Below are positions 45,056 to 55,445 of a stretch of DNA of 64,000 nucleotides, piece after piece (within the stretch, counting starts at the first letter, position 1; the number at the start of each line of letters is the position of its first letter). The DNA lies in assembly GCA_037893245.1 (NCBI GenBank), contig JBAIAA010000809.1, positions 310,001 through 374,000 on the forward strand, read 5' to 3'. Source of the stretch: Crossaster papposus. Taxonomy: Eukaryota > Echinodermata > Asteroidea > Velatida > Solasteridae. Position numbers and translations under genes: made by a program. The notes below the pieces were generated by a model. The model worked only from the letters and a program-made list of their open reading frames with translations, searched no databases and was not told where the DNA came from.

Positions 45056-45902
45056 CAGCCGATTTCACGAAACTTTACTTTATGGCGTAAGTGGACTTGC
45101 GCCATAACTTATTGCGCAAGTTGCGCAATAACTTTAGGACGGATTTCACGAAAGTTACGCATTATCGGGATATGTCGTAACTCACCGAGTTACGCCATAA
45201 GATGTGGCGTAACTTACGCCATGACTTTAGGTGGCGTAAGTCTTGGATATGTGTCGTAAACATGGCGTTCAACGTGAACACCGAAGAGCGCTTCGCCGTG
45301 AAAGATTGTTCCGTGACCGAATAAATCCCCTATATATCATCTCGACGAAATCAGAGGACGATATCGCTCTTCTCGGAAGGGTATTTTCTAAATCGTTAAA
45401 GATTTACGACATGTTTTGGAGCGTCCTACAAGGATAGTTTCTCATTTTCCGTTAACGTTAGTAAATGTCGCGTGCAAATCCTATCTTTGTTCAAGTTGCT
45501 GCTTCAATTTCCCATTATAGGTCAAGACAAGGCGCGATCGTACTATGGGTTTTTCATTGAGAAAAAAACAGCTTTAAAATCGGTATTCACGCTACAATTA
45601 ATTATAACACAGCCCCGAAAAAATGGCGGCCTCCAACAAAAATTCGCGTAAACACGTATTAATTGTAAGTCTGTTTTATGTATATTTGTGCAACAACTGC
45701 AAACAGTCGTTGTTAGAACTTGAGGTCACCCTCGTCCTACAAATCTAAACGTTTTTAGTGAAAATAGGATGTTGCGTAGCTAAGTCGAGTTTCGTGAAAT
45801 CGATTTTAACTTATGGCGCAGCTACGCATTAAAGTTATGGCGTAAGTCTTGCGCCACATCCAGTTAAGGCGTAAGTTACGCACAGTTTCGTGAAATCGGC
45901 TG
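45056..45902. mobile_element. Harbinger-like DNA transposon remnant (847 bp)
   Basis: Ends CAGCCGATTTCACGAAACT and AGTTTCGTGAAATCGGCTG form a 19-bp perfect inverted repeat. The flanks are CTG on each side (45053-45055, 45903-45905). The related uninterrupted sequence at 62784 has CTG only once, so the duplication is 3 bp. Both ends carry many GGCGTAAG/CTTACGCC copies in both directions, plausible transposase-binding sites. A 3-bp duplication and the coding remnant at 45243-45437 suggest the PIF/Harbinger superfamily. Confidence 0.75.
45243..45437 (+). pseudogene. Possible Harbinger transposase N-terminal remnant
   Basis: A 64-codon frame with an Arg-rich start, then RRERLFRDRINPL and continuing to a stop. 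Harbinger/HARBI1-type transposases commonly begin with a basic stretch followed by an FRDRxNPLD-like motif, which this resembles. No DDE catalytic region remains. A short chance similarity cannot be excluded. Its position inside a 3-bp-duplication element supports the reading. Confidence 0.4.
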
Positions 45903-45953
45903 CTGAAGATACGAAACGATCCAGTAAACATGTATTTTACTGTAGTAACAACG
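45903..45953 (+). repeat. Shared leader AAGATACGAAACGATCC, copy 1
   Basis: Continues the ACTCAGCAGAC leader after the Harbinger-like insertion, up to CATGTATTTTACTGTAGTAACAACG. It matches 62786-62835 and in both places sits directly before a TTAACTAGTTCG element, so leader and element have moved or duplicated together. Confidence 0.65.
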
Positions 45954-46166
45954 TTAACTAGTTCGCGACGGGATTATTTTAATATCACTGAGCCGACGAA
46001 TGGGATTTTATTTTAACGAAACTCGATCCAAAGTGGGTTCAGGCCGATAGTACCGGGAAGCTAACCCACGCATTTCCGGCCTTGCTCGTGGCGTGTTTAT
46101 GCGTCATCCGCTTTGAATCTGGGGAAAACTTTGCATTTATATTCGTCATCCGCGCAAACTGGTTAA
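45954..46166 (+). mobile_element. piggyBac-like TTAA MITE, copy 3
   Basis: TTAACTAGTTCGCGACGGG to CATCCGCGCAAACTGGTTAA, with the GGGTTCAGGCCGATAG core. Both terminal TTAA are present. Both ends carry substitutions, so this copy is old. Confidence 0.75.
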
Positions 46167-47182
46167 AAACAAAATTTGATCTGACGTTATGACTTTACCA
46201 GGTGTAAAGTTACACAAAAAAGCTTGTTCATCCACGAACACATTTCTAGTTTTTAAATTTATTGTTATAATCAATGAGGAACAAAGTTTATTGTTAATTT
46301 CCTTCTCTATTTTTTCTCCAGAAAAATAAACAAAATCATCAGGAATATTTTGAGGTATTTTTGTTTTCTTCGTTACACTGAACTGATAGTCACGCATTCT
46401 TGATTCCGCCCTTGTAAGCTGTCACACGCCTTGCACTGATATTGACAGGCTGTGTTCAAATGAAATGATGTGAGTAATGGGTTGGACACGGTGTGGCCCA
46501 CGGTAGTTTCAAACCCAACCCCACCCCCCCCCCCCCCCCCCCCCCCCCCCAATCCTCTATTTTCTGTTGTTTATCCATCCGTAAACTGCCTCTCATAATT
46601 CTTTGATATGGTTCTTCATGAATTAATGCAATAGCTAGGTTGTATCCAACACCGTCATTGCGAACAAATTTGGCTCAGGATGCAGATTTGTTTTATTGAT
46701 GTTGTTTGTGTGCGTGCGTGGGTGTATGTAGACATACTGTACATGGGTGTCTCCGTTCACACAATTAAAGCGATGAAAAGCCAATACACTATTGCATATT
46801 TGTATTATTAGTATTATTATTCAATTGAGAACTGCCAATGTTTGTCATGCATGACTATTATATTTGATTTTGGAGAGTTAATATTACTTGTAAAAGATAT
46901 TGCACTGTTTTGTTGACACGTTATTTCTAGATGACACATTGTTCACGTGTAATGCGCTGCATGTACATGTACATACTGCACATCTATACATCTGTAACCA
47001 TGGTGTAATATGTAACACAAGAGTCCCAGTAGATGTCCCTAGTACTGGTGAAGTACGTTCTTCCTAAATAAATTAGGATCACTATGCCCCCTTGGCAATG
47101 TGAATTAAGTAGTGGGAACATTTCAATCGGTGTGAAATTGTAGCTACATGTACATGTAGAAATTTACAAAGGTCAGAAATAG
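46167..47182. other. Spacer, no gene called
   Basis: Contains a 27-C run (46524-46550) and clustered TACATGTA near 46960-46975. An 83-codon AT-rich - strand frame (46146-46397) has no recognised domain. Confidence 0.4.
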
Positions 47183-47566
47183 TTAAAGGTAGGATACACT
47201 ATTGGTAATTGCTTGAATTGTCATGAATGGGTGGATTTGGGAGGTTGTGTTTTATAGTAAATATCATTTAAAAGACCTGTTTGAAGTTTTACAATCGTGG
47301 ACGCCGAGGAAAGCAAGAAAAACGGCGTTCGCTTTCAACCGGTGTCAGGCAGTGGTTCTTATGTTGTTCTTGTTTTTTGCGATCACCGTCCGGCGATCGT
47401 AAATTTATTTTTATAAAATTCAATTTTTCGGAACAATTATAGGATATTTAGCGCAATCATTTTGCTGGATGCCTTCAATGGTTATTTACTTTCAAATGAG
47501 TTAGAAATTTCTTAATAAATCGGTAGTAAAGTTTTTCGAGATTTGCAAATGGTGTATCCTACCTAA
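47183..47566 (+). mobile_element. AGGTAGGATAC MITE, copy 4
   Basis: TTAAAGGTAGGATACACTATTGG to GCAAATGGTGTATCCTACCTAA. The longest full copy; the interior includes GAAAGCAAGAAAAACGGCG and GCGATCACCGTCCGGCGATCG. Confidence 0.85.
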
Positions 47567-47579
47567 CACAGCTAAAATA

Positions 47580-47840
47580 TTATTATTTTTTAATTCTATC
47601 TGGTAATAAAACAAAGGATCCCCCAAAAGTGCCCTCGGCATGCACTGTAGCTCGTAAGCCTGAAGAAACCTGTAGAGATAAGACAATAAGAAAGTACGGT
47701 TTTAGAGGTGGAAGAAAAACCCAAGGAGAATATTTTGGGGAAAATCCAGGGAATCAGGGACTGAAAACCCAATCCACATATTGGCCCAGGCCAGATTCGA
47801 ACCCGGGTCACTGCTTGGTGGTCAAGTGCATGGTAAGATG
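47580..47840 (-). repeat. tRNA-derived SINE with (AAT)n tail, copy 2
   Basis: Reverse complement of the family at 43255-43525. B box GGGTTCGAATCTGG, body GGGTTTTTCTTCCACCTCTA and CAGGTTTCTTCAGGCTTAC, tail (AAT)n at the + strand left end near 47578. Confidence 0.75.
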
Positions 47841-49403
47841 TCCGCAAAAATTCTGCAATTCAAAAATATTCAAACTCTCTGTAACCTAAATCCTGCAAAT
47901 CCTCCAATATGTATTACTGGTGACCACTTCCTAAATCCTGCAAAATCCTGCAAAATCCTGCAAAATCCTGCAAAATCCTGCAATGGGTTTACCATTGAGC
48001 TATAAAGCAGCCAAACATGGAACAAACAGCTGCTGACTTGTCATATTACAACAAGAGTCTGTTGTTTGCTTGACACATACTGGTAATTTACCTTGACTGT
48101 TCAAAGCTCTATGGAAAATGTGCATAGAGCATGAGCAGTGTGAAAGTACAAAGTAACAAATAACCTCAATTAAAGTAACCTCAATCTTGCAAAATCTTCC
48201 AGCATTTAGCTTAGGCCTCATGACCTGGATCCTGCATTATCCTCCAGTGGCAAAAAAAACCAACAACCCTCAATCCTGCAAAATCCTGCGATGCATCAAC
48301 TTCAAAGTGACCTTCTGCAAAATCCTGCATTTTGCAAGAAGGAATTTTGATGATTTGGGATGGTTAGGATTAATAATCCTATGGGACAACACCGAATATA
48401 TATTGCTTATAGAAAAAAGGGCAAAACCTACTTTAGAACAATTTAAATATGTTGTGGGATTTTCTTTCTTCTGCATGGCTGGCTGACTGGAGATTTTTCT
48501 AACGTTGACAGTTTGTTTTGAGAAAACAATTTGGTTCTGATTAAAGTTATCCTTCATCAATAATCTATTATCATGTATGTGTGTTTCACTAATGATGAAC
48601 AGCTGTTCAGGTAAACAAAAAAATTGAAACTTGTACAAGCCATTCCACACAGCCATACTTTGCTTATGTAAACATTTAAAAAATAACAAACCCACCCAGA
48701 GCATCTACGCAAACCCCGCATTCCAGCTTTTTTTTTATTAAACAAAATGTATCGAGCGTATGTACTCATTCATCGTTTTTTTCTTCTCCTCCCACCGGCA
48801 CAAACTGATCCCCGTGTTATTTTATGACAACGCGCATTCTATACGCCCCTCCATATCGCTTATTGTGTATGGACACCCAGAGTAGTTGTCTTGTTGTCAG
48901 CGGGATAGGATGGTGTTCGGCCCGCGTACTGTTTTCAGTCCCCAGAGATTTTCCGACATACAACATGAACCCTACACGGCTTCTCGTATCGCTTCTGCCA
49001 CAATTCCGCCCCCGCATTCCCAAACTCCAGCGAGGAGTTGTCCCCGCTGAGAATTGGCCGTGCATTAGCGTTGAGGCTACAAATACAAGTGTGACTTGTT
49101 TTCCTCTCGCTCTCTCGCTTAGTATTAGTAATAGTAGTTCTCTTCGTGTTGGACATTGAACCTTATCGAATAAAGTGAGGGATATCCTGAGTAGAAAGCC
49201 AAGTCGGAATAGGATAATGCTACAGGGTCAACTGTATACATTTATTTTTTACGTGAACAAGGTGGGCCATTAAAGGGGACTACACAATTCACATAATTTA
49301 CACACATGTATTGCAGTGCATAATATTTACAGTACATGTACATAGTCAGTTTTTGAAGATAATATAATCTACATGGTTATATCATTTTGTTTTGAAACAA
49401 ATA
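47841..49403. other. Spacer with AATCCTGCA repeats and a GC-richer block
   Basis: Five perfect copies of AAATCCTGCA lie at 47933-47982, and degenerate copies are scattered to about 48335. A 144-codon - strand frame (48270-48704) spans part of this and is unrecognised. The block 48790-49160 is GC-richer and open on both strands (up to 111 codons), with a CCGCCCCC box near 49007, but no domain is recognised. Confidence 0.45.
47933..47982. repeat. 10-bp tandem array (AAATCCTGCA)
   Basis: Five perfect units. Single degenerate units recur over the next 350 bp. Confidence 0.9.
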
Positions 49404-49833
49404 TGTGACCTGTCATCACAAAATGAGCGTAAAGTCGCACAGAGTGATTTCCCAGTACGACCAGTCAAAGTCATAGTTTGAAGGCGTGGTCGATTTCGAG
49501 ATTATATGGGTTTTTTTAAGACAAAATCCCAAACAATCAATTCCCAATTTTTCAGGACGATCAGATAACAAAATTAATAGTTTTTGAGACAATTTTGACT
49601 ATGCCTTTCTTTGCGCGTTCACACAATTTCTCGCAAGAAATGCCCGTTTTCTCATAATCTTTGTAATAAGACTCCAGACTAAAAAATAAAAATGAAAAAA
49701 ATATTGAGTATCAAACCTCCAAGTGATAAATTATATACCATTGAAAAGCTCTGTTTCCACAGAAATTAGAAATAACCATATCTCAATTTTTGATTTTGCC
49801 GACTTTACGCTCATTTTGTGATGACAGGTCACA
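49404..49833. mobile_element. MITE with TGTGACCTGTCATCAC ends
   Basis: TGTGACCTGTCATCACAAAA is mirrored by TTTTGTGATGACAGGTCACA, and the pairing continues through TGAGCGTAAAGTCG (about 34 bp). No coding sequence. It shares the outer TGTGACC with the families at 19636 and 21653. Confidence 0.8.
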
Positions 49834-49918
49834 TGTGTAGTGGGTGACCCATATTCTTTCTACCATGCTTCAACTAGAGACATGTAGCTGCATATATAAC
49901 CACATCTTTGTTATCCTC

Positions 49919-50131
49919 GTCTGCTGAGAAAAGCAAGAAAAACAGGGTTCGTTTTCAACCGGCATCGGGCAGTGGTTCTTATGTTGTTCTTGTTTAATTT
50001 TCGTGATCGCCGTCCATTTTGCTGGATGCCTACAGTTATTATTTACTTTCAAATAAGTAAGATATTTCGTAATAATTTGGTACATGTAGTACACAATTTT
50101 GATATCTGCAAATGGTGTATCCTACCTTTAA
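49919..50131 (+). mobile_element. AGGTAGGATAC MITE, copy 5 (5' truncated)
   Basis: Begins inside the family consensus (GCTGAGAAAAGCAAGAAAAA) and runs to GCAAATGGTGTATCCTACCTTTAA. The left third is missing. Confidence 0.75.
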
Positions 50132-51798
50132 AATGAATCCCTCTGCAGTATTACAAATACTTCAAATTTCTTTAATTGATTTTATAATCATTATTTTAAT
50201 ACTGTGTAAATTAAATAAACCTGAATCTGAAACCTGAATGTACTTGACAAGCAACCTTGACATTCTTCTCCATGGCAACAAAAACCACTACAACACATCC
50301 CCATGGCAACTGCAAACAGGATATATACTGGACATCAGTCATCACACTAGACAGAATTATCAGTCATCTATAGCAAACCAGCAGAAAGTATTGCCTGATT
50401 GGAAGGTCATAATATTCACAGGATGCCAAACTCTTTTGGAGCCAAAACTTGTAGCAAAATCTGACTTTTAAACTATTAGCAAATTTGTGTGTACACGCAT
50501 ATGACCCAACCAATTTCCAACCTTACATGCTTACTGCCAGTTTTACCATCTTCCCCCAAAACATATTCAAACTCTAATCTTGTTAAATGCAGCCCATATT
50601 TGTAACAGAGAGTGAGGGAGCGTGCTAAATAATTACAGCATACTTGCCAAAGCCTTGACATTAGCAGCTGGACAGCAAGGATAGAAACTCTCTTCCCCCT
50701 ACCAAATTTATCGCAAGGGATCGGAAGTAGGTTTAGCATTGGGAGTGGTGGGGGGGGGGGGGGGGGGTTTGTGGACAGTGTTATTAGCAAGCAGCTGCCA
50801 CATTGCTTCCTGCAGCATTTTATACGGCAGGCTATAAGCTTGTTGCCCCATGACATCGTTTCTTGATTAAAGAATCTATGACATCTGTCCTGAGCATCTT
50901 GTCAGAGAGAATTGAAGCACAAAACTATTTGAGGTGAAATTAATTGCATTTATTGCTTTCATGTTTGTCCTATTGCCTACCCCACCTGCCAAGAAGATGG
51001 TGCTTAAAACTAATGTGTAAGTCTCAGTAGGTTCAGAGTGATGGTAAGTAGGTTTGTGGATACACTATAGAAAGATAGCTCAATCTTATTCCCTAGTTGT
51101 GGGCTGGGACAAACCAGTAGGCCTACTCTGGTTGTGCGGTTGTCCCCATAAGTCAGTCCTAACAGATAATTTTGTCATAACTCAAGAATACTTCACCATA
51201 ACGCAGTGCCAGTGTGATATGAAAATCACACTTCTGTGAAAACCTGACCCATTTTCCCTATTATTGGTTAAATCCTCACAATTTTATGTGACTCAACTCA
51301 AGTCCCGATGGGTAAATGACTCAACTCGACTTTAAGTCACTGGGAGCAAATTACTTGACTCGAGTCCCTCATCAGAATGACTCGACTCGACTGTAGTGAA
51401 GGCTAATAAGACTCGAGTACCAAAAATTAAAGCATAGTTGTTTGCAATGAATTACGTAGATGTTCACGAATACAGAAAACATTGTACAAGTACATGTATA
51501 TATACGCTATATACATACAGTGGCTGTCTGTTTACCTTCCTCCATGATACATCTTATATGTATGTACATTGTACAACAAACATACATCACGTGTCGCGGA
51601 TTGCCACCTTGTAGTTCTGTAGCATGTAATGCTAACCCGGGCTTGACTTGGTGACAAGTAGCTCTCAGACTTGGTTTTCTTGAAGTCCAAATTACAAAAA
51701 GCCAAAAAAAATGCTTTCTCTCTTGTATTTCTATTGTATCCAGTATTTATATTGTATTGTGTTCAAATATAGTGACTCGGATTCACTCAAACTAAATA
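50132..51798. other. Spacer leading into ACTCG-type repeats
   Basis: Contains an 18-G run (50750-50767). From about 51291 GACTCAACTC/ACTCGAGTC motifs appear, forerunners of the pentamer array at 51799. A 126-codon - strand frame (50476-50856) is unrecognised and includes a Pro run from the G tract. Confidence 0.45.
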
Positions 51799-51950
51799 CT
51801 CGACTCGACTCGTCTCGACTCGACTCGTCTCGACTCGACTCGACTCGTCTCGACTCGACTCGACTCGACTCGACTCGACTCGACTCGACTCGACTCGACT
51901 CGACATTCTTGACCGACTTGACTTGACTTGACTCGACTTGACTTGATTCG
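51799..51950. repeat. ACTCG pentamer array
   Basis: About 110 bp of (CGACT)n with occasional CGTCT units, then a degenerate GACTTGACTTG tail to about 51950. ACTCGAGTC motifs at 51355-51420 are probably its degraded left part. Confidence 0.9.
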
Positions 51951-53793
51951 AGTCACAAAAATTAGCAACAGGTTACAACTCTGACCCTACATGTACACCA
52001 ACATTGTTCCCAGCGAGTGAAAAGGGCTTTTGTTTCGATCAAAAAACAATCAAGTACTTTTCCCAACTTGCAGAAGAAATCTGACAAACGGACCTTTTAA
52101 TTTACTTGAACATTGGCCTGGCAATTGACTTCAGGAATATTCCATCTGAATTCATCAGCAGAGATCAGCAGATGTGTCTGTCTTCTGGTATGTGCACTGG
52201 ACTCTGAGACGTAATCTACTGGCAAACAAAACACCAGCTTCGCTATATACCCTCGTTAATTAACTACCTGACATTTGTTTACTTGGACCTCATCTGCTCA
52301 GCTTACTTATTAGGGATGTGTCCATAGAAAGGACCGTGTTGGAAATACGGTCAGTCGAAATTGGCAATTAGTGGTATGTACATAGATGACAAATTGTGTA
52401 GGATAAAATATGTGAAATAAGATATGTGAAATAATAGTAAAACTGGAATGCATGAAATTCTGTTATGTTGTCACTCAGAGTGAATGTTTACTGGAAGTTA
52501 TTTCATGCCTACACGTATGGTCTTAATAGAGCCCATTTACATGTACGTAGTAATGCTATAGACTAGAACTCTCCAGTTTTCTTCAGACATGTATAATTCA
52601 ACGACCACTTTAAAGGCTAGTTCATATGTACTTGGGGCGAATGTGAATTTGATGCCAAGAAACACAAAATTTGTCCTGAAACATTTTTCAACATATGTGT
52701 CTAGCTCCAGCAAAACCCCATTGAAATTTCATTATTGGGGTTTTGGTATCACTGAGATGTACATGTATATAACAAGCTTTCATTCTTAAGGGATGTCTTA
52801 AGAAGGTTGGATACAATCTGACAAAGTTATGGCAGTTTAAAGGAAAGTTGAAATGGCGATAATAGCCTTTAAAGTTAACAAACCAATTATTTTATCTTTT
52901 GAAAACATGTTGTACCAACACAGAATTCTTTATAGCAAGTACTGTCTGCCAAAGGGAGTTGGGTCTTGAAATTTCACACATTTTATTTCATTGACATGAT
53001 TGAGGTTGAATATTTTGTATTCAAGGTAATGGGAAATGCGGAGAAGCGCTGGGTTTTCCCAGAGTTGGTCACATGTTTGCACATTTGGATTGATGTCACA
53101 AATTTGCATTCGCATTGCATGCCATGTCTGAAGTGAATCAGCCCTGGGTTATAAAAAGGTTGAAGGTTCAAACCTGCTCCAATCAGTTTACGTGTACCAA
53201 TAGTTGTTTATTTGTACGATCAAACATTTGAAAATCAGCCAATGAGCATTTCAGTCAGTAAGATACGGTACATCTTGAAAGGTATACACCGACAGGGCCC
53301 AAATATGTTTGCGTTTTCACTAGCTTTGCTTTAATACCCAAGATGGTCGCATAAGTGAATATCTGTTGCATCTGTACACTGCTGCCAGAAGGATTGCATA
53401 TGTATAATGGAGATTTGAAATTGAATGCAAAGGGCATTGTGGACTCTTGTGTTTGATATTGGTGTTGACTCTCCCCGGGTCAATAGTAATACATGTACGG
53501 TCTTGTTTGTTTTTCCATCGATCAGCCTTGGTTTTCATAGGGACTGCAGGGCACATATTGAACTTGAATGAATGCATTACATACATTACAATGTTGTGTA
53601 TTTTTACCGTTCGTAGGGCCTAACCGTTTCATAATAAAAAATTATAAAACCTTGAATTGCCATAGTTTTCTGAAGTTGTAAAAGCATTTGTTTCCTATTA
53701 CACACCCGGGTATATAAGAATCATTTTAAAGATTAAAATGTTGATTAAAAAGAACAACACAAATACTGATATGTACTAGTACAAGTTTGCATA
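51951..53793. other. AT-rich spacer, no gene seen
   Basis: Short chance frames only. Confidence 0.5.
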
Positions 53794-53996
53794 TTCCCCA
53801 GTCCCCGTGTTCCCCAGTCCCCGTGTTCCCCAGTCCCCGTGTTCCCCAGTCCCCGTGTTCCCCAGTCCCCGTGTTCCCCAGTCCCCGTGTTACACAGTCC
53901 CCGTGTTACCCAGTCCCCGTGTTACCCAGTCCCCGTGTTCCCCAGTCCCCGTGTTCCCCAGTCCCCGTGTTCCCCAGTCCCCGTGTTCCCCAGTCC
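53794..53996. repeat. 16-bp tandem array (TTCCCCAGTCCCCGTG)
   Basis: About 12.7 units, with CC-to-AC or CC changes in a few central units. It is followed by an inverted-repeat region to about 54125: CCTTATGGTTTGG and GGTTTGGGACCGGGGAACAT are mirrored by CCCGTCCCAAAATCTAACCC and CCATAAAGG. The array may be an expansion inside an old MITE. The Pro/Ser frames over it are artefacts. Confidence 0.9.
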
Positions 53997-55010
53997 TTAT
54001 GGTTTGGCTTAGGGTTTGGGACCGGGGAACATATGGACTGGGGAACATAGGTATGCATCAGTCCCCATGTTCCCAAGTCTCTATTTTTCCCCGTCCCAAA
54101 ATCTAACCCAAACCATAAAGGAAGGATCGGGGAACATTGGGATCAGGGTGCATTTTGGGAAATTCCACAGTATTTGTGTGATTAATATACTCAAACCCTC
54201 AAAATTATGTACACCCAAAATGTTCAACATCAGCCTATTTTTTTTTCATACAAAGTATATCCATATAAACCCCCAAACCCCCAAAAGGCTCATTTATATT
54301 ACAGCAACTATATGAATTACACATACACATAATATTATACTTTGATTTCCTAGTTTGGTGACACTTGATTTTTAGGAGACGGTCACACACTTTGAGTTCA
54401 AGGAAAAAAATACAATAGTGGCCCTCTCACATGAACAAGTTATGCACAAATCTAGTTTCTCGCGTGTGCACCACACTCCTGGGATCATGGAGAAAGACAT
54501 ACACGTGTACAATGTGAACCCCTAATGGCTGTAACGTTTAGAAAACGACTCTAGCGTGCCTAGCACCACTCACTACATTCCCTTGAATCGTAATATTTAT
54601 TCCAGTCCATGAATAGTCCTTATGTTTTGTGCGTGTGTGCGTGTATACGTACGCGTCCCCTATAAAACCATGAAAAATGAAGTAAAAAACACCCACAAGG
54701 TTCTAACTTTAATCAACTGATTATTATTCAGTTTAACCAATCCACAAATCTGCTGCCAATCGGCTGTGATTTAAACACCATCCCGTGGACTTTATGAATA
54801 TGTATAATCCAGAGAGAGAGAGAGAGAAAAAGAGCGCGCGCTATTTTAAGATTGTCGGATCCTGTTTGGGGAAGAAAATAAAATCGCCGGCAGGACTTGG
54901 TCCCTTGTGTTGAAAATTCCTGGCTATGCCTATGATGGCCAAATCTATTTTTTGTAGACTTTAAATGTTTGAATGCAGCTTCTAAAGCCCCCCCCCCCCC
55001 AAAAAAAGAA
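53997..55010. other. Inverted-repeat tail, then spacer
   Basis: The first 130 bases are the inverted-repeat region described for the 16-bp array. Later there is a (GA)n stretch near 54811-54828 and a 13-C run (54988-55000). No gene. Confidence 0.45.
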
Positions 55011-55152
55011 GAGAAGCACACCCACGCATTTCCGGCCTTGCTCGCTGCTGACAGACATTTCCGGACTTGCTCGTGACGTGTTTATGCGTCATCCGTTTTG
55101 AATCTGGGGGAAACTTTGCGTTTATATTCGTCCACCGGCGCGAACTGGTTAA
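55011..55152 (+). mobile_element. piggyBac-like TTAA MITE, copy 4 (5' truncated)
   Basis: Starts inside the family at GAAGCACACCCACGCATTTCC and runs to CGGCGCGAACTGGTTAA. It is fused directly to a truncated AGGTAGGATAC copy. Confidence 0.75.
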
Positions 55153-55445
55153 AAGTAAATAATGATTGTAGGCATCTAGCAAAATGATTTTGCTAGATAT
55201 CCGGTAATAAAATTGAATTTTATTTTTTGAAAAACACGATCGCCCTCTAGAATAACATAAGAACCACTGCCCAACGCCGGTTGAAACAAATGCTGTTTTT
55301 CTTGCTTTTTTTTTAGCATCCATGGTTGTAAAACTTCGAACAGGTCAGTTAAAAGATATTTACTATAAAATACAAGGCCCCCCCAAAAAAAATCCACTCA
55401 TTCATAATAATTGAAGCAATTACCAATGGTGTATCCTACCTTTAA
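55153..55445 (-). mobile_element. AGGTAGGATAC MITE, copy 6 (truncated)
   Basis: Reverse orientation. The intact terminal repeat CAATGGTGTATCCTACCTTTAA is at the right, and the family interior (GCATCTAGCAAAATGATTTTGC) at the left. The other terminal repeat is lost at the junction with the piggyBac-like fragment. Confidence 0.75.

Noticed and set aside
46146-46397. 83-codon AT-rich - strand frame
   Set aside because: No recognised domain. Starts next to a MITE end and has no splice or codon-bias support.
47933-47982. CRISPR-like array
   Set aside because: Units are contiguous with no spacers, and the genome is eukaryotic. It is a microsatellite.
48270-48704. 144-codon - strand frame
   Set aside because: AT-rich, overlaps the scattered AATCCTGCA words, and no family resemblance. 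Chance frame most likely.
50476-50856. 126-codon - strand frame
   Set aside because: Includes a Pro run from a G tract and has no recognised domain.
53787-54106. Pro/Ser-rich frames over the 16-bp array
   Set aside because: Same reason: tandem low-complexity sequence open in more than one frame, with no start or splice context.
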